Source: Bicyclus anynana (taxonomy: Eukaryota; Arthropoda; Insecta; Lepidoptera; Nymphalidae). Taken from it: a stretch of 64,000 bases of DNA. A program made the translations under genes and the position numbers. Shown piece after piece: positions 52,201 through 62,670 of the stretch. How positions within the stretch are numbered: position 1 is the stretch's first letter; the number at the start of each line of letters is the position of its first letter. Under the pieces are notes generated by a model, which searched no databases, had not been told where the DNA came from, and saw nothing but the letters and a program-made list of their open reading frames with translations. The stretch spans positions 1,706,897 to 1,770,896 of the forward strand of contig NC_069109.1 of assembly GCF_947172395.1 (NCBI RefSeq), read 5' to 3'.

Positions 52201-55200
52201 AACCAATTAATAGAAAATATATCCTGTGATTCAGTATTCAAAGAGTCTTCATTATCAAGTTTCTGGGTGAATACAAAGACAGATTAAAGGGATATATAGG
52301 ATGAAGCACCAACACATTTACTGCTTTTTTCAACCATATGCCTATGTGAAAAGCATTATCTATTCTTGTATATACAAAAAACAAATACAGAAATCGATTA
52401 CAAGTAGAATCTGATTTGAGATTTTAACTTAGAAGCAGCATCAACCCGAATATCACTGATTTAGTTGCAAAAAAGCAACACCAACCATATGAAGCAGCAT
52501 CAACCCGAATATCACTGATTTAGTTGCAAAAAAGCAACACCAACCATATTTTCATAATAAACAGTTCTGAGAATTTTGTATCTGTAATAACTAAAATCTA
52601 ATTGGATTTTTTTTACGGTTTTTTTTATTAAGGGGGGTCCGTGAAAACTGTGCTTGATTTCCTAGGGGTCTGTGGCTGAAAAAGGTTGGGAAACGCTGGT
52701 ATAGTAGATAGTATAGATGAGTACCAAATGGGACTAAAAAAAACTACTTACAGTACTATGCATCTTTAGATGTGTTTCATATGTATTTTGTGAAGCAAAT
52801 CCCTTAAAGCACACATCACATTTGTATACAGAATTTTTATAATTACTGGATTCCTTCCTGTTTTGTATGTCTGCGAGTTGCTCTTCAATAGTAAGTTTGT
52901 TTAAATGAAATAGTTTCATCATTTCTTGCACCTCGGCAGATGTTTTGTAACCTTTTTTGATTTTGGGTTTCCTTTTGGTTTTTGGTTTAGCCGTGTCTAT
53001 GTTACCTACAATATAAAGTCCGATAGCATAAATTTAATTATAACCTAGTAATTCTTATATTTTAAAAAGAACATTTACTAGACCTTTTTTTTTGTAATTT
53101 GACCATTACAAAAATTGCTCAAAATTGAAAAGACATTTTAACAGTAATATACATAGTGGATTAACAAGATCCTGGGTTCGATTTCCGGCTGTGGCGATTA
53201 AGGTTTTCTTAATTGGTCCAGATCTGGCTGGTGGGAGGATTCGGCCGTGGCTAGTTACCACCCTAATGACAAAGATTAGGGATTTAGCGTTCCGGTACGA
53301 TGTCGTGTAGAAACCGAAGGAGGTGTGGATTTTTCTCTTCCTCCTCACAAGTTAGCCCGCTTCCATCTTAGATTGCATCATCACTTACCATCAGGTGAGA
53401 TTGTAGTGAAGGGCTAACTTGTAAAAAATAAAAAAAAAATGTTTGGAGTTGGTTCTGTCGTATATTTATAAGTATTTACCTTATTAAACATAAATTATTT
53501 ATATTGTTTGTCCACGGGGGACTATAAAAATACTTTCACTGGGGCACGAGGTCAATTGACCTCGTACGTCTAACACTTCCAATAGTTACGAGGTCGATTG
53601 ACCTCGTGTTGCGCCGCATAGTTTTAGTACGAGGTCAAAAAACCTCGTACCGCACCAAAGGAAAATAAACGTGTTAAAACAAATACACACCTCTGTTCAT
53701 TGTATCTTTAACATTTTCATGAAGTTCCTCAATGTTTTCCATATCAACATCATTGGGATTCCCTGAGTCCTTGTCTCCATCATCAGACAACTCTTCACCG
53801 GCTTCACTCTTTATATGTTCCACTATAATACAACACAAGCATTGGATCATAAGTTTTATATTATCGTTCATTATCAACGGCTCACTTCTGAGCTCGGGTC
53901 TCCTCTCAGAATGAGGGTTAGGCCAACAGTCCACCACGCTCGCCCAATGCGGATTGGCAGACTTCACACACACAGAGAATTAACACAGAGTATGACAAAC
54001 AACTGCCATACTATTTATTACTTTTAATCTTTAAAATGGCTGGACCGATTTTGACGAGACTTTAACTATAGCTGATGTTATAAGGAGTAACTAAGGCTGA
54101 ATAAACATTTTTAACCGACTTAAAAAAACCGGGAACCGAACGGTTTTTGTTTCTAAATGTTTGTTACCTCCTTCTCGTAAGTTCGTTATTTATCAACCAA
54201 TTTTGAAAATTCATTTTTTGTTTGTAAGAGTATTCTTTCAAATTGGTCCCATTTCATTTTAATAAATATCGATTCAGTAATTTTGTGTTAAAATCAAAAT
54301 AACTGAAATATGTCTATGAATGTCCATTTTTGTTAGAAAATTAAATAAGAAGGCATTTGTATTAACGGATATGCTACATTATATGTTACAATCTGGTTAT
54401 AACTGTAGTGTTGTCAATATACGTAGGTACCATGACGTATAATGACGAGTAATTCTTTGTTCTTAAAACTAAACTAAAATATACTAAACTAAACTAAAAT
54501 AAATAAATAGATTTAAAAACGTAATACATAAATGAAGTTATGTCAATATCCGTGTAGATAAAAGATTGATGTTTGACTATATTTTGTTCTTGTTGTTTAT
54601 TCCGTTGGAAAGGTATAAAAACGTGGCTTCATGGATGAGGCGGGTTCAGTTTTTGTGATTATAATCGAAGAGTTGTGTTATAAAAGTGATGTGTTTGTGA
54701 ACCTCGAGTTTCTTTTCTCGCCAACCCTAACATTTTTAAGTTAAAAAGATTATTTGCGTACGAAGTCTTTTGATTCTTCTTTATGTTTTTTCATTCCTTT
54801 TTCTCCTGTATTCTCATGTGAACGTGAACCATACGGGTAAAATTGCTTGGAGTTAGTAAGTAATCAAATTGGATCATTGTTAACACCTTTTGGTTCAACT
54901 TTAACATCATGTTGGTTCGTGGCACTCGAGTCGTGCTCCGGTGTTACCAGTGTGAGCGTGACGTCAGAATATGACAAACAACTGCTGTATTTGTTGTTTA
55001 TTGACTTTATGTCTTCAGTTGTTAGCTGAAACAAATATTATCAAAATATATAATAGTTACTAGTGCGCTAGATATTTTATCCCGGGCAACACAATCACAA
55101 GCAACGCAGCGCCTTCGCCGGCGAAGACGAGGTCCCCGATATCTGACGTCACCCGGACGTGGGTTTTCTAACTCACGATCTCGGGGGCGTCCGGACTGAT

Positions 55201-58200
55201 TCACTCAGGTCACGGTTACACCTTCCCGAATGGTCCTCTAAGCCGAGGTCCGAGTCTCATAGGAGACGCCCTTAGGGAGTCTTTCCGTCCTCTAACTTTA
55301 TTTCAGCCTTCGGGTCATATCAGGCGATGCTTCTGCGCTCGCCCAAACCCCCCCGGTGACGCCGTAGTGGTCTAACATGGAGCCATCGGCACTTACTCAA
55401 CACGAAAAAAAAAAATAGGTATTTTTTACAATTTTCGCGGGAACCGTAGATTTTTTTTGGGGGAAAAAAAGCAGTCTGTCACTTCATAACCCCCAGTCTT
55501 ATTGTGAAAGTATCATTAAAATCGGGTCAGCCATTTCCGAAACAGACAGACAATAGTTTCAAAAAGTTTATTTGTGTTTTGGTATTGTTTGTTTTAGTAT
55601 CGAATGTCTGCTACTCGCTTGATGTCGTCAGTCCACATGGTATTGTATGGTATCGCCATTCCGGTACCTTGGAACCCCAATGGCGTCATGACCCCTTAAC
55701 TGAAGTAAATCTTTTTTTTTTATTCTTTACAAGTTACCCCTTGACTACAATCTCACCTGATGGTAAGTGATGAAGCAATCTAAGATGGAAGCGGGCTAAC
55801 TTGTTAGGAGTAGGATGTAAATCCCTTTTGTTTCTACACAACATCGTACCGGAACGTCTTTGCTGGTAGGGTGATAACTAGCCTCCCACCAGCCAAATCA
55901 CTTACCACATCATGCATCTGAGCTAGTTCCACCAATGCATCATAAGCCTGTAGACTCCTGGCTCTGAATTTGCGGCATGAAGTCAGTCTGTGAGCACATT
56001 CAGTGCAGAATTTGGAAGTAAACCTCACCTCTTGCTGCAGCTAGAATAAAAACACTTTTTTTTTTAAATTGAGAAAGAATACAATAAGGAACTTAACTAA
56101 CGCAACAAATTATGCCTACGTGGAATGGTGGCAAGAATACTAGTTGCATTTCTATTCTGGGCTGATCCTTTGCGCAAAAAATGAGCCAGCTTCTGCCTTC
56201 TTTTTTAGAATTTAAACTATTGTGAGTGTTATAAGAGTCGGACCTCTGCCTCCGATTCCGGAGGGTGAGGGTTCTAATCCGGTCTGTGGCATGCACCTCC
56301 AACTTTTCAGTTGTGTGCATTTTAAGAAATTAAATGTCACGTTTCTCAAACGGTGAAGGAAAACATTGTGAGAAAACTTGCATGCCTGAGAAATTTCTCA
56401 ATTCTCTGCGTGTGAAGTCTGCCAATCTGCATTGGGTCAGCGTGGTGGACTATTGCCCTCAACCCTCTCATTCAGAGAGGAGACTCGTGCTCAGCGGTTA
56501 CCCATATATGGGTTTGTATGGATCTTTGTTTGGATGTTTGTTACGGACATTTGGACGTTTAACCCTGCAACTACTAAACCGAGTTGGCTAAAATTTGAAA
56601 TGGAAATAGATTTTAGTCTGGATAACCAAATGGGCTACTTATCATTCCGGAAAAATGCATAGTTCCTGTGGGATTTGTGACTAACTTTCACGCGGACGAA
56701 GTCGCGGGTGTCCCCTAGTTTATTATAAAACAGCTAAAACTCACGTGATACAACGTCGGAGTATGCCCTAGTTTCGATACCATACGGGGCCCTTAGTCAT
56801 GAGCTGGTTCTTGCAACGCGGCACGATCCACACCAGTATGGGCTCGAAACTAGTCAGGTATACCCCGACATTATATTACATGAGTTTTGGCAGTGTTTTA
56901 TAATAAATTAACAATTAATAAAAATAATAATAGCATTATCATGAATTGCGGTAACTTTCATGAGTGAAAAAAACTGTCACCTGCACCATGCTACAGCGCA
57001 CAAACTGTAAATACAAGAACTTACTGAATTCCCAGTCAACAGCTCATAAGCCTCTCCCAAACTGTATTGTGTGAAAGGGTACAGCTTACAGTCAGTTCTC
57101 AAGCATGTCACACAGAACTGTAAATAAATCAGCAAGATTATAGAAAAATATCAGTACAATCACAGAATAAAGAAGGATCCAGAATGAGCCTATACAAGCA
57201 ACATGGTGAAGTCGGTTTCAAAGCCTCCGTGGCACAGTGGTATGGGTGGTGAATTTACAAGACAGAGGAGAGATTCCCTGCTGGGTCGATTGAGATTTTC
57301 TTAATTGGTCCTGGTCCCCGGAAAGGCTTCGGACGTGGCTAGTTACTACCCTACCGGCAAAGACATACCACCAAGGGATTAAGTGTTCCGGTACCATGTG
57401 GTGTAGAAACCAAAATAGGGGTGTGGATTTTCATCCTCCTCCTAACAAGTTATCTCGTTTCCATCTTAGACTGCATTATCACTTACCATCAGGTGAGATT
57501 GTAGTCAAGGGATAACTTGTAAAGAATAAAATAAATAAATAAATAATAAGGCCGCCTTTGCATGCTAAGTTTAAGTTATTTTTTTAATGTTTTAATTTAT
57601 AATTGTATTTTTGTGTGCAATAAAGTATTTCTTCTTCTTCTTCTTCTTAAATATCTTTAGTTACTAAATTAAATTATCCACTTTTGTTTGCCTCAGTTTT
57701 TATGTGTTAGTGACATCTAATACTCTAGTACTAATATATAAAGTTAAAGAGAGTTTGATTGAACGCGCTAATCTCAGGAACTACTGGTCCGATTTGAAAA
57801 ATCTTTTCAGTGTTCAATAGCCCATTTATCGAGGAAGGCTATAGGCTATATATTATCCCCGTACTCCTACGGGAACGGCAACCACGCGGGTGAAACCGCG
57901 CGACGTCAGCTAGTATCTAATATAGGGCTTTTTAGCATGGGTACGGTGACAGTTGCCTCATGACGTTCATAATACGTACTATTATCGAGAATAAAAAAGC
58001 TGAAGTGTCAGGTCAAAGTTCGAAGTGCCGATGGACGTTAGGGTCCCAAGGTGCTGGAATGGCCCCGGAAAGCGCAGTGTTGGTCGACCCCCCACTAGGT
58101 GGCCGCTGGATGCTCGCGGCTCGAGACCGTTTAGTTTGGAAGTCCATGCAAGAGGCCTGTGTCCAGCAGTGGACGTCCATCGACTGTTAATGATGATTAA

Positions 58201-58348
58201 GATGATGAAACGAACTGTCACCGTACCCATGCTATCTGAAAAACACTATAGTATTTAATCTTTGAATCATCCACTATTATACCTGTGCTTGATCCGGTAA
58301 AACATTTTTGTGGATATTTCTCATTATACGTCTTCCACGAAACTCCAT
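41463..58348 (-). CDS. Gene E: ZAD + 11 C2H2 zinc-finger protein (14 exons), inverted paralogue of B
   Basis: Exons in order: 58348-58283, 57117-57025, 56040-55906, 55025-54887, 53822-53691, 53005-52752, 51336-51206, 50530-50456, 49392-49254, 48621-48521, 47100-47031, 45167-45042, 44343-44143, 41669-41463; 1869 nt, 622 aa, all phases consistent. ZAD in exons 2-3 (FCVTCL, FCTECA), acidic and Lys-rich linker in exons 4-6 (EELSDDGDKD; PKTKRKPKIKK), 11 fingers in exons 6-14. Exon lengths 93, 131, 75, 139 and 101 equal those of gene B. Exon 1 (ATG) and the weak donor of exon 4 (GTGTTA) are least sure. Exon 9 uses a GC donor. The last exon can read to TGA 41463 or splice at GTGAGC 41486. Expected role as for gene B. 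Confidence 0.8.
41760..43296 (-). repeat. 21-bp minisatellite with 88-bp higher-order repeat
   Basis: Base unit of 21 bp (ATAGCCATTTAAACAGC + 4) fills about 41760-42430 and 42990-43296. Between them an 88-bp compound unit containing GGCTAGCTCACAGGCATC starts at 42465, 42553, 42641, 42729, 42817 and 42905, spaced exactly 88. It occupies the last intron of gene E. The 225-codon minus-strand frame through it is a by-product of the 21-bp period. Confidence 0.92.
43801..43995 (+). mobile_element. Helitron-like repeat, short
   Basis: CTATACTAATATTATAAAGC ... GGGTGAAACCGCGCGGAGTC; closely related to 57735-57915 (GAACGCGCTAATCTCAGG shared). Confidence 0.7.
44464..44790 (-). mobile_element. Partial copy of the 21183-21945 element
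   Basis: Shares, inverted, TCCAAAATTGTATGGAGCCC, CCCATATTAGTGTTGCATTTC-type and CAATTGACAGCAAACGTCAA sequence with 21600-21910. Terminal repeats not seen. In gene E intron 12. Confidence 0.7.
46038..46340 (+). mobile_element. Helitron-like repeat with (CTGT)n
   Basis: ATCTATACTTATAATAAATC start; internal (CTGT)n at about 46159-46220; shares AACTATCAGGGGGTGATTAG with 23845 and 38111. The short ORFs across the CTGT run are artefacts. Confidence 0.7.
46791..46935 (+). mobile_element. G-rich array joined to a Helitron-like terminus
   Basis: Degenerate GGGTAGGGGTA repeats, then TTGAAAGTTTACAACGAC and the end GCGGGCGTCCGCTAGT. In gene E intron 11. Confidence 0.65.
48010..48405. repeat. AGGTCA-palindrome element, tandemly expanded (170-bp period)
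   Basis: Starts TTAACACGTTTGCTGCGG. The segment CTGCGGTACGAGGT recurs at 48022, 48192 and 48362 (spacing 170). Each unit has several palindromes or half-palindromes of TACGAGGTC; the first (48028-48049) is perfect. In gene E intron 10, about 116 bp past the donor of exon 10. Confidence 0.75.
49003..49757. repeat. Inverted pair of Helitron-like repeats flanking gene E exon 9
   Basis: 49003-49230 (CTAGCGGACGCCCGCG ... AAGGAAAACCCGACTTATTT) and 49500-49757 (AAATAAGTCGGGTTTTCC-type ... GCGGGCGTCCGCTAGT) are reverse complements with small indels; the second carries a longer G-rich array. Exon 49254-49392 lies between them. Confidence 0.8.
49254..49392 (-). CDS. Gene E exon 9, candidate GC-AG intron donor
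   Basis: 139 nt, same as gene B exon 7. Encodes KKTSLLSHTRLSH (finger 4 helix) and finger VACPFCGYCFVNQYGLRKH. It ends GACAGCGCACAG followed by GCGAGT, so the donor is GC instead of GT; gene B has GTGAGC here. Phases require this end. Confidence 0.8.
50832..51155 (+). mobile_element. SINE family 1, full length
   Basis: A box GTGGCGCAGTGGTATGCG, B box GGTTCGATCCCC, body and poly(A)-like tail. Sits 51 bp from gene E exon 7. Confidence 0.85.
51355..51550 (-). mobile_element. SINE family 2, head-truncated
   Basis: CATTAACAACCCATATAAGG ... TTCACCGTTTGAGACACGTG; the tRNA-like head is missing. Confidence 0.7.
51590..52110 (-). mobile_element. Jockey-like LINE 3' end
   Basis: Minus-strand frame 51758-52108 ends SIKIYNNLPDRIRN...FKKKLRDFLVEKCYY, the C-terminus of a lepidopteran non-LTR RT, followed by a short 3' UTR and an (ATAA)n-type tail at about 51590. 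Confidence 0.8.
53155..53430 (+). mobile_element. SINE family 1, degenerate
   Basis: B box GGTTCGATTTCCGG retained, A box lost, 8-10 bp deletions in the body, tail AAGGGCTAACTTGTAAAAAAT. Confidence 0.75.
53527..53677. mobile_element. AGGTCA-palindrome element, locus 3
   Basis: Contains CACGAGGTCAATTGACCTCG, then ACGAGGTCGATTGACCTCG, then a TACGAGGTCAAAAAACCTCG hairpin, ending ACGTGTTAA (53669-53677). 14 bp from gene E exon 5. Confidence 0.65.
53865..53987 (-). mobile_element. SINE family 2 fragment
   Basis: TCATTATCAACGGCTCAC ... TTGGCAGACTTCACACAC. In gene E intron 4. Confidence 0.65.
53988..54886. other. Gene E intron 4, unclassified sequence
   Basis: A TTTTTAACCGACTTAAAAAAAC block near 54110 resembles the AACCGACTTCC element ends. 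A promoter-like GGTATAAAAACGTGGC near 54610 with downstream sequence ending in AACCCTAACA could be the end of an old LTR, but no partner was found. Confidence 0.35.
55711..55896 (-). mobile_element. SINE family 1 fragment abutting a splice donor
   Basis: Tail and body only (AAGTTACCCCTTGACTAC ... CCTCCCACCAGCCA). It ends about 4 bp before the donor hexamer (55900-55905) of gene E exon 3. Confidence 0.8.
55906..57117 (-). CDS. Gene E exons 2-3: ZAD domain
   Basis: Exon 57117-57025 (93 nt): FCVTCLRTDCKLYPFTQYSL, ending LTGNS at GTAAGT. Exon 56040-55906 (135 nt): FCTECAHRLTSCRKFRARSL, donor GTAAGT. Clear counterparts of gene B exons 2-3 (CKLYP and GEAY shared). Confidence 0.87.
56225..56722 (+). 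mobile_element. SINE family 2 followed by a Helitron-like repeat
   Basis: 56225-56510 is forward SINE 2 with head remnants (GGGTTCTAATCCGGTC, GGCATGCACCTCC). About 56515-56722 is Helitron-like (AACTACTAAACCGAGTTGGC ... GTCGCGGGTGTCCCCTAGT). In gene E intron 2. Confidence 0.7.
57222..57532 (+). mobile_element. SINE family 1
   Basis: AGCCTCCGTGGCACAGTGG head, diverged B box region, body and AAAGAATAAAATAAATAAAT tail. In gene E intron 1. Confidence 0.8.
57735..57915 (+). mobile_element. Helitron-like repeat, short
   Basis: GAACGCGCTAATCTCAGG ... GGGTGAAACCGCGCGACG then TCAGCTAGT; sister of 43801-43995. Confidence 0.7.
57990..58215 (+). mobile_element. RTE-like LINE 3' end
   Basis: Same family as 3214-3556: GTTCGAAGTGCCGATGGACG, VGRPPTRWP-type coding remnant, QWTSIDC then stop and ATGATG-type tail. 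Frameshifted. Confidence 0.75.
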
Positions 58349-58905
58349 GTCGTGTTGTTTGGGAATAATAGAACCGTCAATCCTGGTTGGCAAAGGTCTA
58401 AAATTTTAGATTATTATAATCTAATTAAAGTACACTTTAAATAATAAAATGCAGAATCGTAAATAAAAATAAATAAACAAACCAAAGATTAAAGTGTAAA
58501 CTTTATCGTTTCACACTTGACATTTGACATTTTTGTAGTATCTATTTTTCTGTGTTTTCAATTCCCTCTTTACTCTTTGTATATCCCACAGATAATCTAA
58601 GATTACTATCTAAAACTTTATTTGACGTCTGTGATGGTGTGGCCAGTAAAACAAAAACAATCTTCTCTCTTTTTTTTCATAATTTGACGTTTGTCGTTTG
58701 CAATTTGCAATTTTGCATGCATTGGTTTGCATGGTGAATGGTGATTGTTGTTTATATTTTTAAACCTTTTAAATTATATCAAAAACAAAATGCTTCAAAT
58801 AATAAAATATTAATCCAAAGAAGCATAAGTGTCGCTCCGCAAGATTTAACGGTCCAAGGCGCTAGATTTTGTTATGCTTTATTTTGTTTAGTGTATTGTG
58901 TAAAC
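58349..58905. promoter_or_regulatory. Divergent promoter region of genes E and F
   Basis: 557 bp separate the two start codons, which face away from each other. Contains repeats of TTGACATTTGACATTTTT-like and TTGACGTTTGTCGTTTGC motifs. An acceptor-like TTTTAG near 58400 with an open frame into gene E exon 1 (PLPTRIDGSIIPKQH) means gene E may instead have an upstream exon here. Confidence 0.45.
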
Positions 58906-61419
58906 ATGAATACTCAGCTGCAGCTCATAGACCAAATAATGAGTATTGAGGCTCAGCGAAACACCAGATTGCGTGCCGCTGCCGAGGATACAGCTTCTCC
59001 TCCTAAGCCTAACCCCAAGCCAGAAAAGCCACGCGTCCAAAAGCCGCTAAGTGTAAGAGAAAAACTTTGGGTGAAAAACGTTTACGACTATGTATATAAA
59101 GTGAAATCTGCAGAATGTACGTACGAGGACCCACAAAAAAATGAATGCCTGCTTAAAGTAGCTGAAATTTTGGATATCAGCAAAAAAACTGTATACGCAG
59201 TTTTGAGGGAGATCAAACTTAACGGTGTGCCAAGAGAACCAAAGAAAAGTGGCCCAAAACGATCGTTTAAAGACAAACTTAGTAAAGAAACGTTCACAGC
59301 TATTACACAAATTGTACATCAATGTCGTCTTAAAAAAGAAACACCCTTTCTGGTTAAGGTTAGTTAGCAGTTGTAAATATTTCATTTTTCACACACATAG
59401 TTTCTGTTCCTGTGAGAATTTGGGGATAAAATATAAATTATGTAACTCACAAATAAAGTGGCTTTGTAATGGTAAAAGGATGGTAGGAAGGCCTCCGTGG
59501 CGCAGTGGTATACGCAGCGGATTTACAAGACGGAGGTCCTGGGTTCGATCCCCGGCTGGGCAGATTGAGATTTTCTTAATTTGTCCAGGTCTGGCTGGTG
59601 GGAGGCTTCGGCCGTGGCTAGTTACCACCCTACCGGCAAAGACGTACCGCCAAGCGATTTAGCGTTCGGGTACGATGCCGTGTAGAAACCGAAAGGGGTG
59701 TTGATTTTCATCCTCCTCCTAACAAGTTAGCCCGCTTCCATCTTAGTCTGCATCATCACTTACCATCAGGTGAGATTGTAGTCAAGGGCTAACTTGTAAA
59801 GAATAAAAAAAAAAAAAGGATTTTAAAATGGGCCTTTTCTGCACTTGGCCACTAAGGGTTGGTTATACGTCGGTCCATTTTCCACACTGTAGTCAGCCAA
59901 CTGAGCTCGCTCCAGAGGCTTAGCATGCTGCCCAGGTCGCAGAACGTTGCTAGGGCTCCAAGGTGTGCTGTGCGTTATAAGTGGCCTGCCCCATTCGATT
60001 TCAACTTTGCCACTCAGAGCTGTGTCAGTAACTTTCTGGTTACTGACATAGCTCTGGTTCTGGTAACTGGTTCATCTCTTTTCTGATTTCAATACACAGA
60101 GAAACAAGCATAACTCGTTCCATCGCCTGCTGAGTGACTTTGAGCCTTCTAATAAGGCTCTGGAACATGCACAAAGACTTAAGTGGAGATGGGCAGGCCA
60201 CCTTGGCAGGCTAAAGGACAAACGGTGGACTAAGAAAATTACCTACTGGAAAGGTCCACTTGGTAGAAGAAGGCCCATTATTAACTAGTACATAAATTAA
60301 CTATTTAGATAAATATATAGATTAGTTAGAATAGTTTTAAGATATTGTTAAGTACTATCTAAATGGGAAAAATAAAGCTTATTATTATTATTATTATTAC
60401 TATAATAAGGCCCATAGTTACTTACCATTTTTTTATTTTTATATTGTAATTTGAACATATTTATATTTCGCACGCCATCTATGGCAGGTTATCACAGTAA
60501 AATTGTAAATACCATTAGGTATCATTAGGTATCTTTCTTGTGAGATTGTAAACTGTTGAAAGATTGTGAACATAACATACTGTTTACAATTTTATGTGTA
60601 TACAATGCAGTAGATTGTAAGGATATCTTTTATTTGTTTGTTTACAAATAAAAAAATATGTAACGAGTTTGCAATCTTTTGAAACTTTACAATCTCAGAA
60701 GTTAGAATTTAAACTTACAGTATTTACAATTTTACCATGATAGATTTAGGCTTTGTTGTGGTTAGCAGTGATGGAATATATAAACACGACGATAGTATTT
60801 AAGAAGTCTTTAATTACTGTTATATAAAGAATTAAATAAAGAATATAAGAAATACTATTACAAAGGTTACGCGCAAGTCAAATGTATCTCTTCGAACGCA
60901 CCGAGAGCGAATGGTAGGGTAGGCATCGAATGTCGACTGACCGAGCGCGGAGCGCGTGACGTAAGACGGCCGCCGCGCCGCATACTACGGGTTTCACCCG
61001 AGTATGCGCGTGAATTAATTTTAATATGTGGAAAGTGTATATATTAATTTGTGAGTGTGAAATTATGATTGTATGTAATGTAAGTGTGTATGTAAGTGTG
61101 AATGAATGTATTAAATAAATTAAAATAAATATATTTAATGAAATAAATGTTTATAATGGAATATTAATAATATTATAAATAAATAATGTGAATAGCCTAC
61201 AATAGATACACACATAATACATGTATGAATGATTTTATTTGAACAATTTTTTTTTTTAAGGTGACACAAGCTGTAAACAATAACCCCAACTTACCAAACT
61301 TCTCCAAAACAACAATAAGAAGTATATTAATCCATCTGAAATTGATATCCACTACTCGAAGACGAAAAACTACAAGTCGTCCTCTTGATATAAAAGATGA
61401 AATATTGCCAGAGGTTTAA
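58906..61419 (+). CDS. Gene F: small helix-turn-helix protein, two exons
   Basis: Exons 58906-59358 and 61261-61419 (TAA 61417-61419), phase 0, 203 aa. The start is chosen at MNTQLQLIDQ; the upstream frame is open but non-descript. Residues about 55-110 contain a likely HTH (CLLKVAEILDISKKTVYAVL) followed by a basic KKSGPKRSFKDK segment. The region after the splice (NFSKTTIRSILIHLKLI) looks like a second HTH. This HTH-linker-HTH order resembles Tc1/mariner-type transposase N-termini; no DDE catalytic part follows. Plausibly a domesticated DNA-binding protein or the remains of an element. Donor GTTAGT; a further 3' exon is possible since AAG/GTAAGT occurs at 61481. Confidence 0.6.
59490..59817 (+). 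mobile_element. SINE family 1, full length
   Basis: GGCCTCCGTGGCGCAGTGG head, GGTTCGATCCCC B box, body, tail AAAGAATAAAAAAA. In the gene F intron. Confidence 0.87.
60100..60292 (+). mobile_element. LINE C-terminal fragment
   Basis: Frame encodes AQRLKWRWAGHLGRLKDKRW then TKKITYWKGPLGRRRP and TAG, like RTE-type C-termini; a TTATTATTA tail follows near 60380. A separate imperfect hairpin with 18-bp arms lies just upstream at 60015-60056. Confidence 0.7.
60400..61260. other. Gene F intron, possible solo LTR
   Basis: About 60770-61200 has an AT-rich / GC-rich (GACGGCCGCCGCGCCGCATAC) / AT-rich layout similar in style to the Gypsy LTR at 6431, starting near TGATGGAATATATAAACACG. No second copy or clean target duplication was found, so this is tentative. 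Confidence 0.3.
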
Positions 61420-61568
61420 ACTTACAATATCTTAAGAACTGAGTATATTTTACTATGAACACGAGAACTGAATGAATTAAGGTAAGTTCTTGTATTGTTT
61501 TTCATATGACAAACAAACAAATTTACTTTCACATTTATAGTATACTAGGGACCCATCCAGGCTTCTTT

Positions 61569-61882
61569 TATTTTTTAATCTACAAGTTAGCCCTTGACTA
61601 CAATCTCACATGATGGTAAGTGATGATGCAAGCAAAGATGGAAGCAGGCTAACTTGTTAGGAGGATGAAATCCACACTCCTTTGTTTCTACAAAACATCG
61701 TACCAGAATGCTAAATCGCTTGGTGGTATGTCTTTGTTGGTAGGGTGGTAACTAGCCACAGCAGAAGCCTCCTACTAGCCAGACCTAAACCTAGACCAAT
61801 TAAGAAAACTTCAATCGGCCCAGCCGAGGATCCGGGATCAGTCTTGTAAGTCCACCGCATATATCACTGCACTATGGAGACC
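61569..61882 (-). mobile_element. SINE family 1, diverged
   Basis: CAAGTTAGCCCTTGACTAC tail, then body with several changes, B box lost, head remnant CACTGCACTATGGAGAC at the right. Confidence 0.8.
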
Positions 61883-62149
61883 ATCACAACACTTGCTTCG
61901 GTTATTTCATAATTTAACTAGGTACTCTATTACTGAGAAAGTGTTTGAAGTTAAATAAATCCATGTTTTAAATTTGTTTTTAATTTTTAATATTAATTTT
62001 CAGGTCAGTAAAGCACTTAACAAGACAAGACAAAGAATCCAATCTTCTCACCAATTTTGCATTTTGAGTTGGTCTGGCCATGGCAAACGGTTGATAATAG
62101 TTAGGAAAGAAGAATTTTTAGAGAGCAGAATCCCCCTGTATCTGCATTA

Positions 62150-62670
62150 AGGACTTGTGGACGCCCGAGACTTCCTCCACGTGAAAATAAATGTACTTTC
62201 AACCCCTATTTCACCCCCTTCTATTTATATTTTTGCATTTTTTATTTATGTTATAAATAGTCCAATAATTTTACAAATATATAATCAACAATTTGTATTT
62301 AGAAAACTTCAACCCCTTTCAAACCATTTAGGGGTAGAATTTTGAAAAATTACAATATTTTTAGTATTTTTCTGGTAATACCAATTTTTACCAATTTTTT
62401 TTTTACCAAAGATGCTTGGAGGCCGTTGGATCAGCTTCCACCTTCACACAGGAAGTAAAACTATAAGAAATGTAAACAGTAATTGTTATCAATTGTAAAT
62501 TATAATACTGTATGACTTTTTCAAAAGAGCAACTGTTGAGTTTCTTGCCGGTATCTTCTCAGCAGAGCCTGCCTTCCGAACCGGTGGTAGCATCTTTACA
62601 AATAGTCAACTGACGTGTCAAAAGTGCTTGTAAACTGAGCCTACTTGAAATAAATGATTTTTTGATTTTG
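62150..62670 (+). mobile_element. Helitron-like repeat and a LINE 3'-UTR-like segment
   Basis: 62155-62420 begins GGACGCCCGAGACTTCCTCC and has TTTCAACCCCTATTTCACCC as in other copies. 62425-62670 contains AGAGCAACTGTTGAGTTTC and CCGAACCGGTGGTAG, a conserved lepidopteran LINE 3' region, ending in ACTTGAAATAAATGA. A diverged inverse of the latter is near 27460-27720. Confidence 0.55.

Noticed and set aside
58738..58905. Upstream extension of gene F to 58738
   Set aside because: The extra 56 residues are AT-rich and lack protein-like features; the Met at 58906 precedes the recognisable region.
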